Positions 36,201 through 43,455 of a stretch of 52,496 nucleotides of DNA are shown in pieces. The first letter of the stretch is position 1, and every line of letters starts with the position of its first letter. A program made the position numbers and the translations under genes. Under the pieces are notes generated by a model, which saw only the letters and a program-made list of their open reading frames with translations, was not told the DNA's origin and searched no databases. This stretch comes from Rubrivivax sp. (lineage in GTDB: Bacteria > Pseudomonadota > Gammaproteobacteria > Burkholderiales > Burkholderiaceae_C): NCBI GenBank assembly GCA_021297985.1, contig JAJTGU010000059.1, forward strand, positions 1 through 52,496. The letters run 5' to 3'.

Positions 36201-38669
36201 CAGGCCGCCGCCATAGCCGTTCGTCCCGGTGACCACCACATCGCCGCTGGAGGAGCTGTTGGCGATGCCGCGGTACTGCATGTAGCCGACCAGACCGCCG
36301 GCGTAGCCGGTGGCTGAAACGCGCCCCGTCGACGCGCTGGTGTCGATGCCCGAGTCACCGACGTAGTAGCCCACCAGGCCGCCGCTGTAGAAGCCGCCGC
36401 TGACCGGGCCGTCATTGCGGCTGCCAGAGATTCCAGTCGTCCGGGTCGCGTAGCCGATCAGTCCGCCGGCGTAGCTGTTGTTGACGGCGCTGGATCCGAC
36501 ACGGACGTCGGACTCGGAGACGCTTCCCGACAGCCCCAGCTGGGTGTCGCTGTAGCCGATCAGTCCGCCGGCGAAGATCGAGTTGCCGTCACCCGAGACC
36601 GTCGTGGAGCTGAACAACGTGGCCGTCAGACTGGACTCGGCATAGGCGTAGCCGGCGATGCCGCCGATGAAGATGCTGCTGCTGTCTGGCGACACCGCAG
36701 CCACCCGGCCGCCGGTGACCCGGAGATTCGTGAATCCCAGCGCGCGGTCCATGCGCCCAACGATGCCGCCGACGTAGCCACTGCCTCCGACGATGTCGGG
36801 AAGCACCATCGTCAGGTTGGAGATCGTCGCCAGCGAGGCGTAGCCGAAAAGACCGACGTTGCTCTCGTCGGGGCGGCGAATGCTCAGCCCGAAGATCGAA
36901 TTGCCCAGGCCGTCGAAGCGGCCGCGGAAGACGCCATTGCCATTGCCGATGGGCACGAACCCCAGGCCGCCGTTGGTGTTGGCGGTTGCCGTGGCGTCGA
37001 TATCGGTGACCAGCGCGTAGCGGCCTTGCAGCGTCACGTTGCTGGCGCGGATGGCGTCGAGCCCGGCCAGCGAGTTGACGACCGTGTAGCCCAGTCCACC
37101 GATGCTGAGCGTCGGCGCGCTGCCGAGCAGCCGGACCTTGCCACCCACCCCGAGCCGGTGGCTGCCACCGGCGCCGGGATTCAGCACCAGGCCCGCGTTG
37201 TTGCCCGAAGCCGTGATGACGGAGTCGATGTCGATGTGGCGCAGCGCGGTCAGCGTCAGCGTGGTGCTCGCCGTCCAGGACACCGGCGCCAGGATCTTGA
37301 TGTCGCCGGGTTGCGTCCCGGCGTTGCCCTGGCCGTCGCTGGCCGCGGCAGCCAGCGTGACGTTGCCGAGCTGGAGGTTGCTGGACAGCGTCGAGGCCCC
37401 GATGCCCGAGAGGCCTTGCGCACCGGCGCCGGCCGAGACCGTGAAGTCGAACGGGTCGATGGTCCAGGTGCCGTGGCGGCCGGTGCCGGCGAGTGTGCTG
37501 ACCCGGGTGTCGCCGTCGATGCTCACTTGCGCGGCCGAGGTCTCGACCTGGCCACCCTGGCCGCTGCCAGGCGACTGGGCGTCGATGCGACCGGCCACCT
37601 GAACCGAGCCGCGACCCAGGTCGCCCATCACGACGACCCGTCCCGCATCGCCCGCACCGGCGCCATTGGCCTCGATGCGGCCGGTGGTCGCGGCGTGGTC
37701 GCCGGTGATCCACACCTCGCCGCCGCGCTCGACGATGGCGTTGGCGCGGACCAGGCCGCTGTTGTTGACCAGGGAGCCGGCCAGCGCCTGTGCCGAATGC
37801 GCCTGCATGCGCACCGTGCCGCCGTCGGCCAGCAGGTCGCCGCCGTTGAGCACCTGGCCGGCCACGCTGCCCGGCGTCACCGCGGCCGAAATCAGGCCGT
37901 GGCCGGAGAGGCTGACCGTCGCGGCTTCGCCGGAAGCCAGCAGCACCGTGCCAGCGTCGACACGGATCTCGCCCGTGTTGGCGACATCGCGGCCAAACAG
38001 CGCGACATAGCCGCCACTCGTGGCCCGCAAATCGCCGTCGTTGACCACCGGCGCGGAGGAGCCGCCTGCAAACCGGTAGGTGCCAGCGGCAAAGTCCTGT
38101 TGCGACAGGTCCAGCGTCGACGCGACGAGCCCGCCGACATCGACCTTGGCGCCACGCGCGAACAGCACCCCGTTCGGGTTGACCAGGAACACCTGTCCGT
38201 TGGCCGCCAGCCGACCGTAGATCTGGCTCGCCTCGTGGCCGACGATCCGGTTCAGCGCGATCGAGTTCGCGTCGGGCTGCACGAACTGCACCGACGCGCC
38301 GCTCCCGATGCTGAAGGCCTGCCAGTCCAGCCCCAGCGTCGCCGAGCCTTGCTCGATGCGCATCTGGCCGGCGGCCGGCTCGACGATCCGGCCCTGACCG
38401 CTGCGGACGACACCCCCCACCGGCAGCGTCAGCGCCGGCGGTGGCGGCAGGTTCAGGTTGACGGTGCGTGGTGCTGGCGCAGCCGCCGGGGCCGTCTGTC
38501 CGAAGGCCAGCGGCACCGGAGCCAGCCAGGCGGCAAGCAGCAGTGCAATCAAGGGCCGCAGCCGGGCCACCCGAAGGCGCCGCCGCAGCGACCGCGGGCG
38601 GGGTCGGGGTGAAACCTGCCGGCGCGACCGGCCCGAAGTGGCGAGCATGGACATGGTGGACTCCGTCAC
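27246..38669 (-). CDS. Giant filamentous haemagglutinin-like two-partner secretion exoprotein with YDG repeats
   Basis: 3807 residues, about 380 kDa. An extended, arginine-rich signal peptide (about 1-58) precedes the TPS secretion domain (about 80-330), with NSIALNRIVG near 135 and the NPNG box in FLVNPNGVLF near 161-170. Residues about 640-1130 hold at least ten GLUG-type motifs (GGLVGYYxxx). About 1150-3540 is an array of some 26 YDG/MBG-like modules (vYDGT...V, ending in NYxL...). A final MBG-type module is followed by a Ser/Gly-rich linker and a short C-terminal domain, ending RRLMFGNTSPR. The first codon is GTG at 38669, overlapping the transporter stop as GTGA; ATG at 38654 is an alternative. 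It is exported by the FhaC-type protein encoded next to it. Ligand and surface role are unknown; adhesion or matrix formation is inferred from the family. Confidence 0.92.
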   Translation of the reverse strand: MTESTMSMLATSGRSRRQVSPRPRPRSLRRRLRVARLRPLIALLLAAWLAPVPLAFGQTAPAAAPAPRTVNLNLPPPPALTLPVGGVVRSGQGRIVEPAAGQMRIEQGSATLGLDWQAFSIGSGASVQFVQPDANSIALNRIVGHEASQIYGRLAANGQVFLVNPNGVLFARGAKVDVGGLVASTLDLSQQDFAAGTYRFAGGSSAPVVNDGDLRATSGGYVALFGRDVANTGEIRVDAGTVLLASGEAATVSLSGHGLISAAVTPGSVAGQVLNGGDLLADGGTVRMQAHSAQALAGSLVNNSGLVRANAIVERGGEVWITGDHAATTGRIEANGAGAGDAGRVVVMGDLGRGSVQVAGRIDAQSPGSGQGGQVETSAAQVSIDGDTRVSTLAGTGRHGTWTIDPFDFTVSAGAGAQGLSGIGASTLSSNLQLGNVTLAAAASDGQGNAGTQPGDIKILAPVSWTASTTLTLTALRHIDIDSVITASGNNAGLVLNPGAGGSHRLGVGGKVRLLGSAPTLSIGGLGYTVVNSLAGLDAIRASNVTLQGRYALVTDIDATATANTNGGLGFVPIGNGNGVFRGRFDGLGNSIFGLSIRRPDESNVGLFGYASLATISNLTMVLPDIVGGSGYVGGIVGRMDRALGFTNLRVTGGRVAAVSPDSSSIFIGGIAGYAYAESSLTATLFSSTTVSGDGNSIFAGGLIGYSDTQLGLSGSVSESDVRVGSSAVNNSYAGGLIGYATRTTGISGSRNDGPVSGGFYSGGLVGYYVGDSGIDTSASTGRVSATGYAGGLVGYMQYRGIANSSSSGDVVVTGTNGYGGGLVGYHQSYYADSGINDSRASGNVSSTGSSVELGGLVGYYYSTVPDINTRNTGITNSQASGNVNGRSYAGGLVGHFYDINAAAGGGIANSSATGDVAGRIAVGGLVGRYLGYDPIDSSSASGTVSRSISASGTVYLGGLVGQLQNFATDDTGGVQRSYADGAVVLGGDSTRVVSGENLRAGGLIGYADSSNLRTRLSVRDSYSSASVTLVPTVLDGNVSAAGLISDSGVSISNSYASNTIQAAAGNRVTLGGLVTRTIGSGAAPTAVGSFWNTSTSNINISAQGSARTGSQLQQAATFTGWDLASAAGSSAIWRLYEGRTTPLLRGFLTPLSLNLANASKTYDGSNSFGDAVVVGANGPVQNPERILADFGSVDVGARNVTAANLWSTQDGYDIAAAGSATLTIVPRPLTLDGVVAPKVYDGNTTATLLAGGQPQGLVPGEDLGVNLANVVATFADKRVGGEKEVTVTGYAIADGARGKASNYSIPASSLTFSAILPKSVTVGSFQAVPRTYDGTQTVQVTVTPGNTIEGVIAGDQVGVSLAGADVGVMLDRNAGTAKPVLVSGAQLTGADALNYSIAGLDTLRVDIAPKAIVANGIVASDRIYNADTSVSVNTNTATLSGVVAGDLVVLQRQFLTGQMADRHAGNDKPVTVSGFNLRGSEAANYSVTSGAVNVDIARRTVTPFLSRTGSTDRIYDGTTSASVSPSVSFVYPVDNIAFTSDAAQYDNRNVLYDNQGNPAFKTITAGNFALSGDATNLANYVLGSTSATTTGRISPKPLTLTGVSAVNRVYNGNVNVDVLVQDANVDRAGVIGADVVNVSVPANGAVVGTMADKRAGTQKLVTVPNLSLTGTDAGNYTLGGGAGVRVDIAPKGITSVYTGVDRIYNGSTWVNVTSTTSDVLPGDQVTLYSNACGANLGNCGIGTFSGANAKDVGQGKAASVTGDMLWTGADVSNYVLLNGNFSNPGTTTANVTPKPITVAFTGGTKVYDRSTEAPVSLNRGGSGIVGNDVVTTTQTAVFTVAGGGANVGQNKAVAVSDIALGGAGASNYTLVATTAVATASVTAKAVTLSGIAASNRVYDGTTLVQVQGNNVGSSGFIAGDDVRVEPPAGGFTTGSIPDKNVGLAKPVTVTGLSLAGQQAGNYLIDASGSGITVDIARRPVTVAYTGIDRVYNGGVTAQVTSSTADLIAGDVVTISQSAVFVGDGARNVGQDKAIAVSNIALGGAGAANYLLANTTAQTFADITARGITVAYLGSSRVYNGLGDLTAPVQGTSPQLVAGDIVGFSQTAVFAGDGSAGNDKPVNVSNIALTGANAANYSLQSTTATTTASVTRRPVAVSGITAQNRVYDGTATVQVTLGNVVVDPNARVGNDQVDVVLPGQPLTTGTAVLDGRPDRNAGTNKPVAVDGLGLTGAQAANYMLAGTTATVNITPKPVSATYSAVDRVYDGSTDAAVSGTLDGVLAADLARLGVQASGAFTGAGARNAGADKAVSVSGGFLTGLERDNYLLSNSTGSTTASILQRLATVSFVGQGKVYDGTAAAFVTGTAGNRVAGDNLTLTQSAVFTGDAATARRVGNNKPVSVSNIALAGDDAANYRLDTNTATTTASITPKPITVAGLEQVVAQGRVYDGTNVVTVNVPAGVPLTPRSDDIIAGDDVTVAVPGNGVVSGTLQNKNAGVNRPVRVDGLLLSGVDAVNYSILGTSGIVATISPRPISAVYSGQGRAYDGTVQVSIGGSSAGVLPGDVVSFSGQGVFTGVGAKNVGNNKAIDVLTASLGGVDGGNYLLLNPAGTATGSISPRAITPSYLGGSKVYDGTTTATVSDRGSGFIAGDDVRLTQTARFANKNAGNDKAINVTSIGLAGGDAFNYRLSQTTASTAGTIEQRPVGILGLTGVTAVDRPYDGTTQVVVNIAASGQVVADPADLIQGDSIVVNVPQAGAGTGTIANKNAGLNKAVTVDGLSLSGTDAGNYRIAAAAGVTVDISRRTIAASFTGVDKVYDGTVAASVTGSSGGLIAGDVLAISGSGVFTGVGARNAGGNKPIDVTGVQLAGADAGNYQLDSNTGTASANILRKTVDARYTTGSKVYDGSVDAVVAGTLDGLVAGDVAGLSQTARFTGAGAKNVGQDKPVEVTGITLNGQDAGNYQLAATTVVGQASIVPRPLGLLGLSGISAVDRVYDGTTAVTVNVGAQGAVTPNPTDLVPGDVVGVSLPGAGTTSGTMADKHAGSAKPVLVSGLVLTGADAANYSLQGTANVTVNIATRPLTASWTGVDKVYDGSTAASVIGAGLDLLAGDLLTIAGSGVFTGDGAKNAGVGKLISVSAGQLSGLDARNYTLANPSGSASATISRREVGAVYTGGTRVYDGTTVAPVSGVVDGLVAGDVLNLAQTAVFTGASARMAGDNKPVAVSGIALTGADSLNYSLRSDSAATTASITPRGITVTGLGGLSAVDRVYDGTRTVVVNVGAAGSIAPDPRDLIAGDVVTVTGGAAGTTTGTMVDKHAGQAKTVAVDGLTLAGADAANYTIIGTAGLSVNIARRSVQLSGVTARDRVYDATTLVQLDALNPSLSGVLAGDDFALGGGALTARMANKNVGQDKPVTIEGLGFAGADARNYSVQGADSLRVNIAPRDLSLTASVLDKVYDGTRLASVGLADNRLSGDTLEVAATDRSFADKNAGIGKLVTVSGFSLTGSDAGNYRLGQDRIELRASITPADLVVRANNLAKVYGDGFSFTGTEFTTSGLVVGETIGQASLSSEGAAARAGVSALPYRIVASGVSGGSFDPANYRITLLDGSLAVTPRPLTVTAQSVVRETGSPNPSPLLVEAAASDLVNGDTVAGGTVVEARDSTGAPGGTVIALVPSNAEFSAGTASNYSIRYVNGLLVVLPKAPRTDDGAGSAGGGGDGQLALNIDAREIERALGELLRQGAANDPVGPANAPSPSSDLSSRLGDAAGLMVQSSDGSTRIRLADLLRLPLLSYDPELRRLMFGNTSPR
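28200..35200 (-). repeat. YDG/MBG repeat array with a three-module super-repeat
   Basis: Coding repeats inside the giant exoprotein. About 26 vYDG boxes occur, and on the + strand they appear as gtcgtagac-like strings at roughly 28309, 28567, 28857, 29131, 29393, 29685, 29961, 30222, 30508, 30775, 31037, 31327, 31608, 31878, 32168, 32430, 32694, 32968, 33244, 33552, 33832, 34125, 34390, 34670, 34944 and 35178. The A-type unit (xxRVYDG with a longer leader) recurs at 28857, 29685, 30508, 31327, 32168, 32968 and 33832: about every 0.8 kb (800 to 864). Between them are one B and one C unit each, so the array is a set of A-B-C triplets. One B unit carries a cysteine-containing insertion near 33445-33490. 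Confidence 0.85.
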
Positions 38670-40372
38670 GGCAACAGGCTGACCGTGAAGTACAGGCGAG
38701 GCTTGCTGTCCCCGCCTTCGGCACTGGGCTCGCGCTTGCCGCGCCAGGCCAGGCTGGCGCCGACCGCAAGGTCGCCACGGCTCCAGTTCAGGCTCAGGCC
38801 GGTGCCGGCGAGGTCGGGCTCGTTGGCGGCGCCCGGCGTCGTGCCGGAAATGCTGAAGCGCCCGCTGGCGCGTTCATGGAACAGTCCGGCGCTGAACTGC
38901 CCGCCCTGGAAGGCGTGCGCCCAGCGCAGCTCGACGCTGCCGATCCAGCCTTCGTCGACCACTGCCTCGCCCGGCGCGTAGGAACGCACGGCGTAGGGCC
39001 CGGAAAGCGCGAGCTTTTCCGAGCTGTCGAGCGGCGAACCCGTCAATTGGCCCTGCCCGCGAAGGCCCAGGCTCCAGTCCTTGGCCAGAGACTGCTGGCG
39101 CGCCAGGCTCCATTGCAGCTTGCGCCAGCTTGGCGCCGCGCCGAGCAGGGAAGGGGGTGCATTGCCGAGCTGGCGCAAGGCGCCCAACGATGCCGTGACG
39201 CTGGCGCTTGACCCGGCCGCGTTGCCCCACAAGGCGTCACGCCAGTCGGTCTGCACGCCCAGAGCAAGGCTGCGGTTGCGGCGCAGGCGGTTGGTGCCGA
39301 GTTCGGGGATGTCGGCCACCACGGTCTCGTCGCGCAGGCGCTTGTCCTCAGCTTCGACCGACAGCCGGATGTTGGCATCGAGCGAGCGGACCAGCGGGTA
39401 CAGGCCGCGCAACTGCAGCGCGTCGGCGCTGCCGACGGCACCGACGCGGGCAAAGACGCCGCCCAGCTGGTACTGCAACCGGGACAGCGATGCACCGAGC
39501 TTCCAGCCGTCTCCACCCACCGGCCACAACATCCCGATGCTGCCGCTGACCAGGCCGCCCTGGCGTCCGACCAGGGCACGGGCGGTGAACAGGTCGCCGT
39601 GGCCGAAGACATCGCGGAGTTGCAGCCCGACGCTGCCGCGCAAGCCGCCACTGGACCGGCTGCCGTGGTTGTCGATTTCGAGGCGCGTCTCCAGCGGTTC
39701 CTCTTCGAGCACGGTGACGACCAGTTCGGCACCGCCCAATGTCGCGCCGGGCGCCACGGCGGCACGTGCCGTCACGCCGGGCAGGTCGTTCAGCAACAGC
39801 ATCTGCCGCTCGACCTGCGCCTGCAGGACAGGCTGGCGTTGCGTCAGTGCGTCGGTGTGGGCCTGGACGACTTCTTCTCGCAGGCGGACCTCCGAGCCGG
39901 TCACGGTCTGCACCGCTTCGAGCCGGCCTTCGAGCACGGCGATCTCGACCGTTCCCCCGTCGACACGCTGCGCCGGCAGATAGGCGTAGGTCAGGAAGTG
40001 GCCGGCCGCCTGGTAGTGGCGCGTGATCGCACCGGCGGCCTCGTTCAGGCCGCGCAGGTCAAGCCGCTTGCCGACCCAGGGCTTGACGAGGTCGGCCAGC
40101 AACTCGGGTGGGAACGAAACCGCACCGCTGATGCGGAATGCGCTGGCCAGCACCGTCACGCCTTCGGGCAACTCAACCGTCGGGCGTACCGGCGGCTGGA
40201 TCAGCCGCGGCGGCGGAGCCGTTGTCGGCGCCGGCGCCGCTTGCGGCCGCGTCTGTTCGAGCAGGCGGCCGGCATCGGGGGCGGTCTGGGCCAGCGCGCC
40301 CGCGCCTGCGAAGGCAAAACCCAGCACGAAGAATGACCGGGCAATTTGAAAGCAAAGGTGACTGGGGCTCAC
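38666..40372 (-). CDS. FhaC/ShlB/HecB family outer-membrane transporter (TpsB)
   Basis: 568-residue transporter of two-partner secretion (type Vb). A signal peptide (about 1-30, FVLGFAFAGAGALAQT) is followed by a proline-rich linker (about 40-60, PPPRLIQPPVRPTVELP). A POTRA domain spans about 64-140, with ASAFRISGAVSFPPELLADL, and a second, shorter POTRA follows. A 16-strand barrel (about 210-568) ends in RLYFTVSLLP. The start is GTG at 40372, overlapping the stop of the upstream CsgG-like gene as GTGA. It would export the giant protein encoded directly downstream; a second GTGA overlap joins the two, so the pair is translationally coupled. Confidence 0.92.
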   Translation of the reverse strand: MSPSHLCFQIARSFFVLGFAFAGAGALAQTAPDAGRLLEQTRPQAAPAPTTAPPPRLIQPPVRPTVELPEGVTVLASAFRISGAVSFPPELLADLVKPWVGKRLDLRGLNEAAGAITRHYQAAGHFLTYAYLPAQRVDGGTVEIAVLEGRLEAVQTVTGSEVRLREEVVQAHTDALTQRQPVLQAQVERQMLLLNDLPGVTARAAVAPGATLGGAELVVTVLEEEPLETRLEIDNHGSRSSGGLRGSVGLQLRDVFGHGDLFTARALVGRQGGLVSGSIGMLWPVGGDGWKLGASLSRLQYQLGGVFARVGAVGSADALQLRGLYPLVRSLDANIRLSVEAEDKRLRDETVVADIPELGTNRLRRNRSLALGVQTDWRDALWGNAAGSSASVTASLGALRQLGNAPPSLLGAAPSWRKLQWSLARQQSLAKDWSLGLRGQGQLTGSPLDSSEKLALSGPYAVRSYAPGEAVVDEGWIGSVELRWAHAFQGGQFSAGLFHERASGRFSISGTTPGAANEPDLAGTGLSLNWSRGDLAVGASLAWRGKREPSAEGGDSKPRLYFTVSLLP

Positions 40373-41085
40373 TGTCGGCGCATCCGTTCCAAAACACGCG
40401 GCACCTGACGTTCCGCCGGCACAAAGCCGGGATGCTCCGCGAGCAGGGCCTGCAAGGCGGTCAGCGCTGCGTCGTACTTTTTCTGTTCGGCCAGCGCCAG
40501 GGCCGCATCGAGCTGTCTCCACACAGCCTCAGGATACGCAGCCAGAGCCCCGCCGGCACCCCCCAGAACGCGGATCAGGCGTGGTCCCAAAGCCGCAGAC
40601 GCGGCCATGGTGTCGCCCGATGGCGCCGTGACTTCGTCCGCATGCTCGATGCGGCCGCTGGCGACGTCGACGAGCCGCAGGTTGATCTGGACCTGGTCCC
40701 CCAGGGCAAAGAAGCCCCCGAACACCATGCGCCTGGCGCCCACCAGCCGGCCCAGGCGCAGCCGAGCATCCTGGTCGGCCAACGCGCTGCTGCCCAGTTG
40801 CTGCTCGGCCAGCAACTCGGCCACGCGCATCCGGTCCACCAGCACCAGGCCTGGCAACTGGTCGAGCGCCTGCGCGACCTGCTCGCCCAGCGCGCGACGC
40901 AGCCAGGCGCGTTCGGCCATCGGCAGCAGGGCCATCCCGGGTGGCGTCTGGTCGTCGAAGTCCCACACCACCAAGCCAGTCGGTGCCGCAGCCGAGTTTG
41001 CCGTCGCGGCCCCTGCGCAGGCCCCAACCGCGCCCAGGACGGTCGCGGTGGCAGCGGCAAGCCAGGTGCGGCGGTTCAGGGTCAT
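40369..41085 (-). CDS. Small CsgG-like protein
   Basis: 238-residue exported protein. The signal peptide (about 1-23, MTLNRRTWLAAATATVLGAV) ends in GACAGA: VGAC could be a weak lipobox, so the protein may be a lipoprotein. The body resembles CsgG/FlgO-type domains: VVWDFDDQTPPGMAL, LVLVDRMRVAELLAEQQLG, then SSALADQDARLRLGRLVGA and GRIEHADEV. The C-terminus has a TPR-like helical pair (AEQKKYDAALTALQALL). The last third of the neighbouring caspase protein has the same F.DQTPP...LGSS.LADQD...RLGR pattern. The start overlaps the caspase stop in ATGA. CsgG forms an outer-membrane pore for curli; whether this shortened version does so is unknown. Confidence 0.8.
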   Translation of the reverse strand: MTLNRRTWLAAATATVLGAVGACAGAATANSAAAPTGLVVWDFDDQTPPGMALLPMAERAWLRRALGEQVAQALDQLPGLVLVDRMRVAELLAEQQLGSSALADQDARLRLGRLVGARRMVFGGFFALGDQVQINLRLVDVASGRIEHADEVTAPSGDTMAASAALGPRLIRVLGGAGGALAAYPEAVWRQLDAALALAEQKKYDAALTALQALLAEHPGFVPAERQVPRVLERMRRQ

Positions 41086-43340
41086 TCGTTGCGAGCGATC
41101 ACGCGGAGGTTCTGGGTCAACGGTCCCTTGGCATCCGAGACGCGGGCATAGGCCAGGAGTTCGTCGACTTGCGTCACCGTCACGCGGCCGAGCACGGTGT
41201 CGCGATGGCCGAGAACCCGGCCGTTGTGTTCGATCGCCTCGCCCTGTCCCAACACGTTGAAGGCCTGCCCGGCCTTCAGCCCGTGCTTCTTGCCCAGATT
41301 GATGATGACCTGTCCGGCCTCGGCGCGGACCACACGCCCCTTCAGGGGGTATTGCTCAGCGACGGCGACCTGGACCTCCTGCGCCATCCCGGAGGCGATC
41401 TGCTCCGGGTCGCTGGGCGCAGCCGCACGGCGGTTGCGCAGCAGCGCGACGCGGGTCGTCTCGGTGTCGATCGCACGCACCGAGGCCGACAGCGCGGCGC
41501 CGTCGCCGACCAGCGTTCCAGTCACGAGCAGCCTGGCGGCGAGCACGCGGCCCAGGCGGACCTGCGTGTCCTGGTCGGCCAGTTCGCTGGAGCCGAGCTT
41601 GGCCTCGGCCATGACCTGGTCGAGCAGGCGACGCTCGACGATCGTGAAGCCGCGCGCCTGCAGCTCCCGCATCAGCGCCTGCTGCAGCACGGCGTCCATC
41701 CCGATGCGCCCCGCCAGGCTGGGTGGCGTCTGGTCCTGGAACGGCAGGACCGCGACGGCCAGCACGGGCGAGGTCCAGTCGTCCGCCGCAGCGCCCGTCG
41801 CGGGCGCGCGGTTGCGCAGGCGCTCGGCCAACTCCTTGGCGGTGCTGTCGATGTAGGCCTGGCGGGCCCGGTCGTCGCGGCTGGCGAGCGACTCCCGGAT
41901 CTGACGCGCAAGCGCCGCGGTGGTGGCGTCTCCGGGCGCCAGCGCCTGGGCGCGTTCGATCGCCGCGAGCGCACCCTTGCCGTCGCCGCCGGCGTCGAGC
42001 GCGACGGCGAGGTTGCTGATGGCCTCGAGGCTGCGCGGGTTCTCGCGCGACGCGCCCTGGTAGGCGACGGCCGCGGCCTTGGGATCCGCACGGTGCTGCA
42101 GATTGCCCAGCGCGACCAGGGCATCGGCCTTCTGCCAGGAGAAATCGGCACTCGTGTTGCGCGCCGCCGCCACCTGCACGGCCTGGGCGCTCTCCTGCAT
42201 CTGGCCTCCCATGGCCAGCGCACGGCCCCGAATCAGGTAGGCGGTGCTTCGTGTCGGGGCCAGCGCGATGATCGCGTTGGCTTCGGTCAGCGCGGCCTGG
42301 GCCTGGCCACGACGCAGGAAGACCTCGGCCAGACCTTCCCGTCCCATCAGCACCACCTCGGGATGTGGTTGCCCGGCGAGCTGGCGGAAACCCCGCTCGG
42401 CTTCGTCGAGACGTCCATTGCGCAGCGCCTCGTGGGCGGCCTCGGCGCGGCCGATCTGCTCAATCCCGGGTGGCGGCGGCAGCAGGTTCACGGCCCGCAC
42501 GCCCGGTGCTTCAGGGAAAAACGCGAAGTCGGCCTCCAGCGAGGTGCTCTCCCATGGCACCTGCGCGCCGTTGCTGTCCAGCCGCACGCCCAGGCGCACG
42601 CGCTTGAAGACCTCTTCGATCGGCGTGCCCGGGCGTTCGATGTTCGCCAGCAGATGCTGGGTGTACAGGCCGTTGGCGCCTTTGCCGTCGCTGGCGACGG
42701 TGCCCGGCGAGGTGGCAAACGCGATCAGCGACCCGGTGGGTGCGTCAAGCTGCGAAAGCCCCCCTGCACCCTTGCGGCCGTCGGGCACGAAAGGGTTGTC
42801 ACGGCAGGCGTCGAGGATGACGACGTTGGTACGGTTGCGGGCCGCTGCCAGGCTGTCGAGAACGACCTGCACGTCGACCGTGCGTGCCGCCACGTCTTCT
42901 TCACGGCGTACGTCCACACCGACCGGCATCAGGTAGTTGCGTCCCTTGAGCTGCAAGGCATGACCCGCGTAATAGAAGAGCCCCACCGCGTTGCCGCCCC
43001 CGGCCGAGCCGCGCACGCGCTGGCCCAGGGCCTGCACCGCGTCCTGCATTTCGCGGCGACCGGCGTTCAGCCGAAGGTCGACGGTGAAGCCGGCGCGCTG
43101 GAGGACTTTGGCAACGGCATTGGCGTCGTTGCCGGCGTTGGGAAGGGGCGCCGCCGAATAGCTGCCGTTGCCGATGACCAGGGCGAAACGAGGCTCGGCA
43201 GCGGCGTGGGCCGCATTTCCGATGCCGCCCACAATGGCCACCACAAGGGCGGCGAGCCAGGGCACAAGCGACTCGCGGAACTTGGCCGCGCGCGCAGCAG
43301 CGGGGGGATGGGCAGAGACATGGACCGGACGCGGATTCAT
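41082..43340 (-). CDS. Caspase-like (C14) protease with TPRs and CsgG-like domain
   Basis: 752 residues, first gene of the 20 kb operon. An N-terminal hydrophobic stretch (about 26-48, ESLVPWLAALVVAIVGG) is a signal peptide or anchor, so the protease is likely periplasmic. The caspase-fold domain (about 50-290) reads FALVIGNGSYSAAPLPNAGN, with catalytic His127 in FYYAGHALQ and Cys179 in ILDACRDNPF; both dyad residues are present. TPR repeats occupy about 300-490. The C-terminal CsgG-like domain (about 520-680) carries AVLPFQDQTPPSLAGR and LGSSELADQDTQVRLGRVLA. The final 90 residues hold a small beta domain (LKGRVVRAEAGQVIINLGKK). The ATG at 43340 is preceded by AGGAG, a good ribosome site. 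Substrate unknown; the downstream secreted proteins are the obvious candidates. Confidence 0.88.
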   Translation of the reverse strand: MNPRPVHVSAHPPAAARAAKFRESLVPWLAALVVAIVGGIGNAAHAAAEPRFALVIGNGSYSAAPLPNAGNDANAVAKVLQRAGFTVDLRLNAGRREMQDAVQALGQRVRGSAGGGNAVGLFYYAGHALQLKGRNYLMPVGVDVRREEDVAARTVDVQVVLDSLAAARNRTNVVILDACRDNPFVPDGRKGAGGLSQLDAPTGSLIAFATSPGTVASDGKGANGLYTQHLLANIERPGTPIEEVFKRVRLGVRLDSNGAQVPWESTSLEADFAFFPEAPGVRAVNLLPPPPGIEQIGRAEAAHEALRNGRLDEAERGFRQLAGQPHPEVVLMGREGLAEVFLRRGQAQAALTEANAIIALAPTRSTAYLIRGRALAMGGQMQESAQAVQVAAARNTSADFSWQKADALVALGNLQHRADPKAAAVAYQGASRENPRSLEAISNLAVALDAGGDGKGALAAIERAQALAPGDATTAALARQIRESLASRDDRARQAYIDSTAKELAERLRNRAPATGAAADDWTSPVLAVAVLPFQDQTPPSLAGRIGMDAVLQQALMRELQARGFTIVERRLLDQVMAEAKLGSSELADQDTQVRLGRVLAARLLVTGTLVGDGAALSASVRAIDTETTRVALLRNRRAAAPSDPEQIASGMAQEVQVAVAEQYPLKGRVVRAEAGQVIINLGKKHGLKAGQAFNVLGQGEAIEHNGRVLGHRDTVLGRVTVTQVDELLAYARVSDAKGPLTQNLRVIARNE

Positions 43341-43455
43341 CGGGCACTCCTGGGCAAGACCCTGGGCAAACGTGGCACGCGATGCTGCACCGCCACGAAA
43401 GGTTGCAGGATGCCAGACACCGCGTCCAGCGCGGGAACCCGTAAACAGAGGACAA

